DNA of 64,000 nucleotides from Halomarina pelagica (GTDB lineage Archaea > Halobacteriota > Halobacteria > Halobacteriales > Haloarculaceae). Shown here in pieces: positions 59,792 through 64,000 of this stretch. The position numbers and the translations under genes were made by a program. Numbering within the stretch: the first letter of the stretch is position 1; each line of letters begins with the position of its first letter. The stretch spans positions 434,001-498,000 of the forward strand of contig NZ_CP100455.1 of the NCBI RefSeq assembly GCF_024228315.1, in the 5' to 3' direction. The notes below the pieces were generated by a model that saw only the letters and a program-made list of their open reading frames with translations, was not told the origin of the DNA and searched no databases.

Positions 59792-60973
59792 ATGGGTCAG
59801 CTAGTCAGGCGACCGTTCGACGACGCGGAGTACCGGGAGCGACTCCGAGAGACGCAGCTGCGCATGGGAGAACGCGGCCTCGACGTCCTCCTCCTCACCG
59901 ATCCGGCGAACGTCTACTACCTCTCGGGGTACGACGCCTACTCCTTCTACACCCCCCAGATCCTGATCGTCACGGCGGAGTCGGCACAGCCGGTCGGCGT
60001 GTGGCGCGAGCAGGACTACCGGTGTGCGACGGAGACGACGTGGCTCGACGACGAGAACGTCCTCCTCTACACGGACGACTACGTCGACGCCGAACGCCAC
60101 CCCATGGAGTTCGTCGCGGACCTCCTGCGCGACCGGGGCGACGCCGGGACGACCGTCGGCGTCGAGATGGACGCGTACTACCTCTCGGCGCGGGCGTACC
60201 GCGCGCTCCATCGGGCGCTCCCCGAGGCGACCCTGCGCGACGCGACCGGGCTCGTGAACGGCGTCCGCCTCGTCAAGAGCGACCGGGAGGTCGACTACCA
60301 CCGCCACGCCGGGAAGATCGCCGAGCGGGCGATGCGGGTCGGCGTCGAGGCCATCGACGTCGGCGTCAGACAGTCCGAGGCCGCGGGTGCCGTGTACGAC
60401 GCGCTCCTCTCGGGGACGGCGGAGACCGGCGGCGACTACCCCGCCATCGTCCCGCTCATGCCCTCGGGTCGGGGCACGGGATCGCCGCACCTCACGTGGA
60501 CCGACGAGGCGTACGAGGCGGGCGAACCGGTCATCCTCGAACTCGCTGGCGTCGTGAACCGCTACCACTCGCCGCTCGCGCGCACGATGTTCCTCGGGGA
60601 ACCGCCGGCGGAGGCCCGGGAGGCCGCGGCGGTCATCGTCGAGGGGTTGGAGGCGGCGCTGGACGCGGTCGAACCGGGGGTCACCTGCGAGGCGGTCGAG
60701 CGGGCCTGGCGCGAGCGGATCGAGGGGACGCGCGTCGAGAAGGAGTCGCGCATCGGCTACTCCACGGGCATCGGCTACCCGCCGACGTGGATCGAACGGA
60801 CGGCGAACATCCGCCCCGGCGACGAGACGGTCCTGGAGGAGAACATGGTGTTCCACCTGATCCCCGGCGTCTGGTTCGACGACTACGGCATCGAGATCAG
60901 CGAGTCGTTCCGCGTCACCGGCGACGGCGCGGAGACGTTCGCCGACTTCCCGCGCGAACTCATCGTGAAGTAG
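59792..60973 (+). CDS. doeA: Ectoine hydrolase-like protein (DoeA/EutD, M24 fold)
   Basis: 393 aa from ATG 59792. A creatinase-type N-terminal domain (LRMGERGLDVLLLTDPANVY, YLSGYDAYSFY) precedes a pita-bread domain. The M24 metal ligands are absent or changed: ILELAGVVNRYH and SPLARTMFLG replace the usual two Asp, ESRIGYSTGIGYPPTW replaces the GHG-H region, and the final segment is ISESFRVTGDG...FPRELIVK. These segments are what I recall from DoeA/EutD ectoine hydrolases, which open the ectoine ring to N-acetyl-diaminobutyrate. A metal-free Xaa-Pro-peptidase relative is the alternative. It is followed by an IclR gene, and an aminotransferase lies 3 kb away. Confidence 0.75.
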   Translation: MGQLVRRPFDDAEYRERLRETQLRMGERGLDVLLLTDPANVYYLSGYDAYSFYTPQILIVTAESAQPVGVWREQDYRCATETTWLDDENVLLYTDDYVDAERHPMEFVADLLRDRGDAGTTVGVEMDAYYLSARAYRALHRALPEATLRDATGLVNGVRLVKSDREVDYHRHAGKIAERAMRVGVEAIDVGVRQSEAAGAVYDALLSGTAETGGDYPAIVPLMPSGRGTGSPHLTWTDEAYEAGEPVILELAGVVNRYHSPLARTMFLGEPPAEAREAAAVIVEGLEAALDAVEPGVTCEAVERAWRERIEGTRVEKESRIGYSTGIGYPPTWIERTANIRPGDETVLEENMVFHLIPGVWFDDYGIEISESFRVTGDGAETFADFPRELIVK

Positions 60974-61058
60974 TGAGGTCGGGAACGCCGCGCGAGGTCG
61001 ACGACGCCCTGGCCGCCTCGGAGATACTACTTTAGGGTCGGCCAACCGAATACGGCGC

Positions 61059-61856
61059 ATGGTAGCAACCGACCCGTCGCCGGGGCTCAGGACGACCGCC
61101 ATCTCGCTCCAGCTAGTGGACCACATCCTCGAACTCGAAGGTGCCAGCCTGGCCGAACTCGCGGAGGTCTCCGGGCTGGCGAAGAGCACCGTCCACAGCC
61201 ACCTCACCACGCTCGCCGCGTACGGCTACGTCGTCAACGAGGACAACCGCTACCACCTCGGCGCGAAGTTCTGTCACCTCGGCGACTACGTGCGGACGCG
61301 AAAGGAGTACTACCGCATCGCCGAGGAGGCCGTCTCGCGGCTCGCCGCGGAGTCGACCCTGGACGCCGACTTCACCGTCGAGGAGCACGGCCGCGTCGTC
61401 TCGCTGTACGGCAACCTCGACTTCGCTAACTCCCCGCGGTTCCTGATCGACGGGAGCCCATTCCACGTCCACACCACCGCGTCCGGGAAGGCGATCGTCG
61501 CCCAGTACGACGAGGAGCGCGTCCGGGAGATCGTCGACCGCTGGGGCCTGCCGGCCGCGACCGAGCACTCGATCACGACGCGGGCCGAGCTGTTCGCCGA
61601 ACTGGAGCGGGTCCGGGAACAGGGGTACGCAGAGAACCGGGAGGAGGCCATCGGCGGGCTGTGGGCCGTCGGGAAGGCCGTGACGTCGCCCCGCGGGGAG
61701 GTGTACGGCTCGCTCAACCTCAGCGGGCCGGCCTACGCGGTCGACGAGGAGACGAAGGCGGTGCAGGTCGAACTGCTCGAACGGGCGGTCGAGTCGTTCG
61801 AGCGCGAGATCAGGGAGATGTACCGAGCGCCGTCGGCGACCGACGAGGGGGCGTGA
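61059..61856 (+). CDS. IclR-family transcriptional regulator 2
   Basis: 265 aa. HTH: GASLAELAEVSGLAKSTVHS then HLTTLAAYGYVVNEDNRYHL. Effector domain: DADFTVEEHGRVVSLYGNLD, PFHVHTTASGKAIVAQYDEE, EREQGYAENREEAIGGLWAVG-like segment and a closing LERAVESFEREIREMYRAP. It lies 85 bp after the ectoine-hydrolase-like gene with its own TATA candidate (TACTACTTTA at 61025-61034, about 28 bp from ATG 61059). It probably regulates the flanking catabolic genes. It is distinct from the IclR gene at 42779. Confidence 0.87.
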   Translation: MVATDPSPGLRTTAISLQLVDHILELEGASLAELAEVSGLAKSTVHSHLTTLAAYGYVVNEDNRYHLGAKFCHLGDYVRTRKEYYRIAEEAVSRLAAESTLDADFTVEEHGRVVSLYGNLDFANSPRFLIDGSPFHVHTTASGKAIVAQYDEERVREIVDRWGLPAATEHSITTRAELFAELERVREQGYAENREEAIGGLWAVGKAVTSPRGEVYGSLNLSGPAYAVDEETKAVQVELLERAVESFEREIREMYRAPSATDEGA

Positions 61857-61866
61857 GCCACCTCGG

Positions 61867-61906
61867 TCGATCAGTCGATCAGTCGATCAGTCGATCAGTC
61901 GATCAG
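61867..61906. repeat. Tandem octamer TCGATCAG x5
   Basis: Five perfect copies lie between the IclR stop and the convergent aldehyde ferredoxin oxidoreductase gene, overlapping that gene's TGA stop (61903-61905). Each unit contains the palindrome TGATCA shifted by one base. Confidence 0.85.
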
Positions 61907-63564
61907 GCCGGCACGGCCTCCTCCGGGACCACGCCCGCCTCCGTCCACCCCCGGATGTCGTAGTACTCGTCGATCGCCGCGTCGAGCCCCTCGATCCCGT
62001 AGGGGAGGACGTCGTCCGCGCGATCGAACCCGCGCTCGTTGTTGAAGTGGCGCTCGAGCGTGACGACCCGACTCCCGACCGCGAGGAGGTCCTCGAAGTC
62101 CGCGCCGAACAGCGCCTCGTAGCGCTCGGGAGTCATGTAGTCCCGGGAGAACTTACAGACGATCCCGCTGTCGTTGAGCGCCATCAGGTTCTCCTTCTCG
62201 ATCAGTCGCCGGGGCTTTCCCTCCAGTCCGACCGGGTCCATGGCGTCCGACTCGTCGACGAGCGGGTACTCCTGGGCGTAGAAGACCGCGTACATGTGGT
62301 CCGCCCCCCGGTTCGCCACCGCGTAGGAGAGCGCCTGGCCGTGGAGGACGCGCCCCTCGTGGGCGGCGAAGTCGAGTCCCTTCACGGTCCAGTTCTCCAC
62401 GCCGAGGTCGTCGTGGACGCGGGCGATCCCCTCGGCGAGCGCGTCGCCGACCCCCTCGCGGCGGGCGATCTTCCCGACGAGGTCGTGTATCAGGTCCGCG
62501 TTACCGAACTCGTCCTCGCTCGCGAGGTACGCGGCGATGGTGTTTCCCGCCGAGATGGCGTCGAGCCCGTACCGATCGCAGAGTTCGTTCGACCGCATCA
62601 CCTCGACGACGTCGTCGACGCCGGCGTTCGACCCGAACGCCATCGCGACCTCGAACTCCGGGCCCTCGGTCTCGACGCCCGCCGCCTCGTCGCGCGTCGG
62701 AAGCTTGCACGCGAACGCGCAGGCCGAACACGTCCCCTTCTTGTACTTCTTCTCCTCGACGGCGTCGCCGTTGATGCCCTCGACGCCCGCGAACTGCTGT
62801 TCGGAGAAGTAGTAGGAGGGTAGACCGTTCACCTCGTTCGCGAGGTCCATCACCGCGACCGTCCCCTGGCGCTTCATGATGTGGTCGTCGGTAGCGGCCT
62901 CGCGGTGGATCTCCATCTGCGTCGCCGGGATCTCGATCTCGGGCGCGGAGTCGCCGCCGAAGGTGAGCGCCTTCACGTTCTTCGCGCCGAGGACGGCACC
63001 GAGGCCGCCGCGACCGAACGCCCGCTCCCCGCTGGTCATGATCGAGGCGAAGCGGACGCGGTTCTCGCCGGCCGGACCGACGACGGCCGTCTGATCCGCG
63101 CCGATACCGTGCTCGGCGTCGAGGTAGGAGAGGGTCTCGGGGACGGTCGCGCCTTCGAGGTCGGGTACCGGTTCGAACTCGACGCCCTCGTCGGTGACGT
63201 GGACGACGACGAGGTCGTCGCTCGCGCCGACGAGTTCGACCGCCGCGTACCCGGTGTCAGCGAAGTTCCGCGAGAGGAACCCGCCGGCGTTCGACGAGAG
63301 CAGGCCGTCGGTCAGCGGCGAGACTGCGGTGCAGTTCGTCCGCCCCGTGAAACTCATGTTCGACGCCTGCATCGGCCCCGTCGCGAAGTAGAGGCGGTTC
63401 TCCGGGCCGAAGGGATCGGCGTCGAACGGGATGCGGTCGTGGGCGAGCCTCGTCGCGACGCCCCGGCCGCCGACGTACGACTCGAGCACGTCGTCTATCG
63501 CCTCGGTCCGCGTCTCCCGCGCCCCCACGTCCACCGTGAGCAGTCGACCTTGCGTGTGTAGCAT
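61903..63564 (-). CDS. Aldehyde ferredoxin oxidoreductase family (tungsten enzyme)
   Basis: 553 aa from ATG 63564 ([20 protein letters not shown]). N-terminal tungstopterin domain: [13 protein letters not shown] and [20 protein letters not shown]. The [19 protein letters not shown]-type segment reads [20 protein letters not shown]. The [4Fe-4S] cysteines are in [11 protein letters not shown] with the fourth in [11 protein letters not shown]. It is shorter than the roughly 600 aa of characterised enzymes but keeps both domains. It oxidises an aldehyde to an acid with ferredoxin as acceptor. Near the aminotransferase and the ectoine-hydrolase-like gene, it could process a semialdehyde, which is an inference from position. 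Confidence 0.87.
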   Translation of the reverse strand: MLHTQGRLLTVDVGARETRTEAIDDVLESYVGGRGVATRLAHDRIPFDADPFGPENRLYFATGPMQASNMSFTGRTNCTAVSPLTDGLLSSNAGGFLSRNFADTGYAAVELVGASDDLVVVHVTDEGVEFEPVPDLEGATVPETLSYLDAEHGIGADQTAVVGPAGENRVRFASIMTSGERAFGRGGLGAVLGAKNVKALTFGGDSAPEIEIPATQMEIHREAATDDHIMKRQGTVAVMDLANEVNGLPSYYFSEQQFAGVEGINGDAVEEKKYKKGTCSACAFACKLPTRDEAAGVETEGPEFEVAMAFGSNAGVDDVVEVMRSNELCDRYGLDAISAGNTIAAYLASEDEFGNADLIHDLVGKIARREGVGDALAEGIARVHDDLGVENWTVKGLDFAAHEGRVLHGQALSYAVANRGADHMYAVFYAQEYPLVDESDAMDPVGLEGKPRRLIEKENLMALNDSGIVCKFSRDYMTPERYEALFGADFEDLLAVGSRVVTLERHFNNERGFDRADDVLPYGIEGLDAAIDEYYDIRGWTEAGVVPEEAVPA

Positions 63565-63618
63565 TGGCGTGAGCGTCGTCCGCGAACCGTCAAATCGGTT
63601 GCGGTTCACGCGCCGATC

Positions 63619-63667
63619 GCGGTTCACGACTGCGGTTCACGACTGCGGTTCACGACTGCGGTTCGCG
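63619..63667. repeat. Tandem 13-mer GCGGTTCACGACT x3.7
   Basis: Three exact copies (63619-63631, 63632-63644, 63645-63657) and a degenerate fourth lie upstream of the aldehyde ferredoxin oxidoreductase gene and about 120 bp from the divergent aminotransferase. GGTTC-type sequences recur on both sides (63585-63615 and 63683-63690). It could be regulatory iterons or simple slippage. Confidence 0.7.
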
Positions 63668-63750
63668 CACCCGCGGGACGGACCGCGGTTCGCCATCCCC
63701 GCGTCGACGGGTGTGGCCCCTGCGTCCATCCGCCGCGGGAGTCGTGGACA

Positions 63751-63760
63751 AACTATTTAC
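63751..63760 (+). promoter_or_regulatory. TATA box of the aminotransferase gene
   Basis: AACTATTTAC is centred about 28 bp upstream of ATG 63784, the usual distance for a leaderless mRNA. It supports the chosen start. Confidence 0.6.
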
Positions 63761-63783
63761 GACTGTTTCTCATGCTCTCGGAC

Positions 63784-64000
63784 ATGGCCGCAGGCCCACC
63801 GATAGACGAACTCCACTACGACGACGCGCCGAGCGTGGACGCGGTTCCTGGTCCGAAGTCCCGTGCGCTACTGGAGAAACAGCGGCGGATCGACAGCAGC
63901 GCGGTCGCGTACCCCGAGGACCTCCCGATCGCGTTCGAGGAGGGGAGGGGCGCGACGGTCCGCGACGTCGACGGCAACACGTTCATCGACATGTTCGCCG
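63784..64000 (+). CDS. Class III (PLP) aminotransferase, 3' end outside window
   Basis: Only the first 72 residues are visible, running off the right edge. [20 protein letters not shown], then [20 protein letters not shown] and FIDMFA are the standard opening of class III aminotransferases of the 4-aminobutyrate/diaminobutyrate/ornithine group. In ectoine breakdown the matching enzyme (DoeD) converts 2,4-diaminobutyrate to aspartate semialdehyde. The visible part cannot distinguish these. The PLP lysine lies outside the window. Confidence 0.8.
   Translation, partial: MAAGPPIDELHYDDAPSVDAVPGPKSRALLEKQRRIDSSAVAYPEDLPIAFEEGRGATVRDVDGNTFIDMFA

Noticed and set aside
61860-63670. Tandem repeats as a possible CRISPR array
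   Set aside because: The units are 8 and 13 bp, contiguous and without spacers; no cas genes are present.
1-64000. tRNA or rRNA genes
   Set aside because: I looked for tRNA T-arm patterns and rRNA-like stretches in the intergenic gaps and found none.

Overview
The window is from a halophilic archaeon (class Halobacteria). The evidence is a high-GC chromosome, strongly acidic proteins, Tat-plus-lipobox secreted binding proteins, TATA boxes 25-29 bp ahead of leaderless start codons, TrmB and PadR/IclR regulators, and an RdfA / archaea-specific SMC-related gene pair. I see no rRNA, tRNA or CRISPR array.

Region 1 (1-4.8 kb) is an AT-richer mobile-element graveyard. It holds two paralogous sulfatase/alkaline-phosphatase-fold genes in convergent orientation, one cut by the left edge and one broken by a complete IS1595-type element with an 8-bp target duplication. 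It also holds a frame-broken IS6-type element, a second IS6 remnant, and a 320-bp internally deleted (MITE-like) relative of the IS1595 element. Region 2 (4.9-18.1 kb) is a peptide-scavenging block: a universal stress protein, an M28 peptidase, a five-gene Dpp/Opp-type ABC transporter, a TldD-like protein and small zinc-ribbon/winged-helix genes. The transporter's binding protein has its two domain halves in circularly permuted order. A TnpB-only (IS1341-type) element sits exactly in what was the GTGA overlap between dppC and dppD. Region 3 (18.1-25.8 kb) holds a 1,701-aa exported three-module multicopper oxidase, a secreted polysaccharide deacetylase and a ferritin-like protein. Region 4 (25.8-31.8 kb) holds a PadR regulator, a lone trpB, two membrane proteins, an MNT/HEPN module and IS1341 remnants.

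Region 5 (31.8-39.4 kb) is a sugar/oligosaccharide utilisation locus. An ABC ATPase and TrmB lie on the plus strand, the two permeases and binding protein on the minus strand, and a debranching-type glucosidase diverges from them. The same 16-bp palindromic element (ACTACTCCAGTAGTAA) precedes the ATPase gene and lies between the divergent binding-protein and glucosidase promoters, so it is a candidate TrmB regulon box. Region 6 (39.5-45.3 kb) holds a GMC oxidoreductase with its gluconate-2-dehydrogenase-subunit-3-like partner, an IclR regulator and an acyl-CoA ligase. Region 7 (45.3-55.4 kb) is a second sugar locus: a compact eight-gene operon (binding protein, two permeases, two ATPases, GH15-like glucosidase, sugar-phosphate isomerase-like, 2-hydroxyacid dehydrogenase) divergent from a second TrmB paralogue.

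Region 8 (55.4-59.3 kb) holds an orphan IS630-type helix-turn-helix gene and the SMC-related/RdfA cell-shape pair. Region 9 (59.6-64 kb) holds a DoeA/EutD-like ectoine hydrolase, an IclR regulator, an aldehyde ferredoxin oxidoreductase and the 5' end of a class III aminotransferase. Together these look like part of an ectoine-type compatible-solute catabolic cluster. The least expected items are the permuted binding protein, the insertion of TnpB into a start/stop overlap, the giant copper oxidase, and the ectoine-type cluster in an archaeon.
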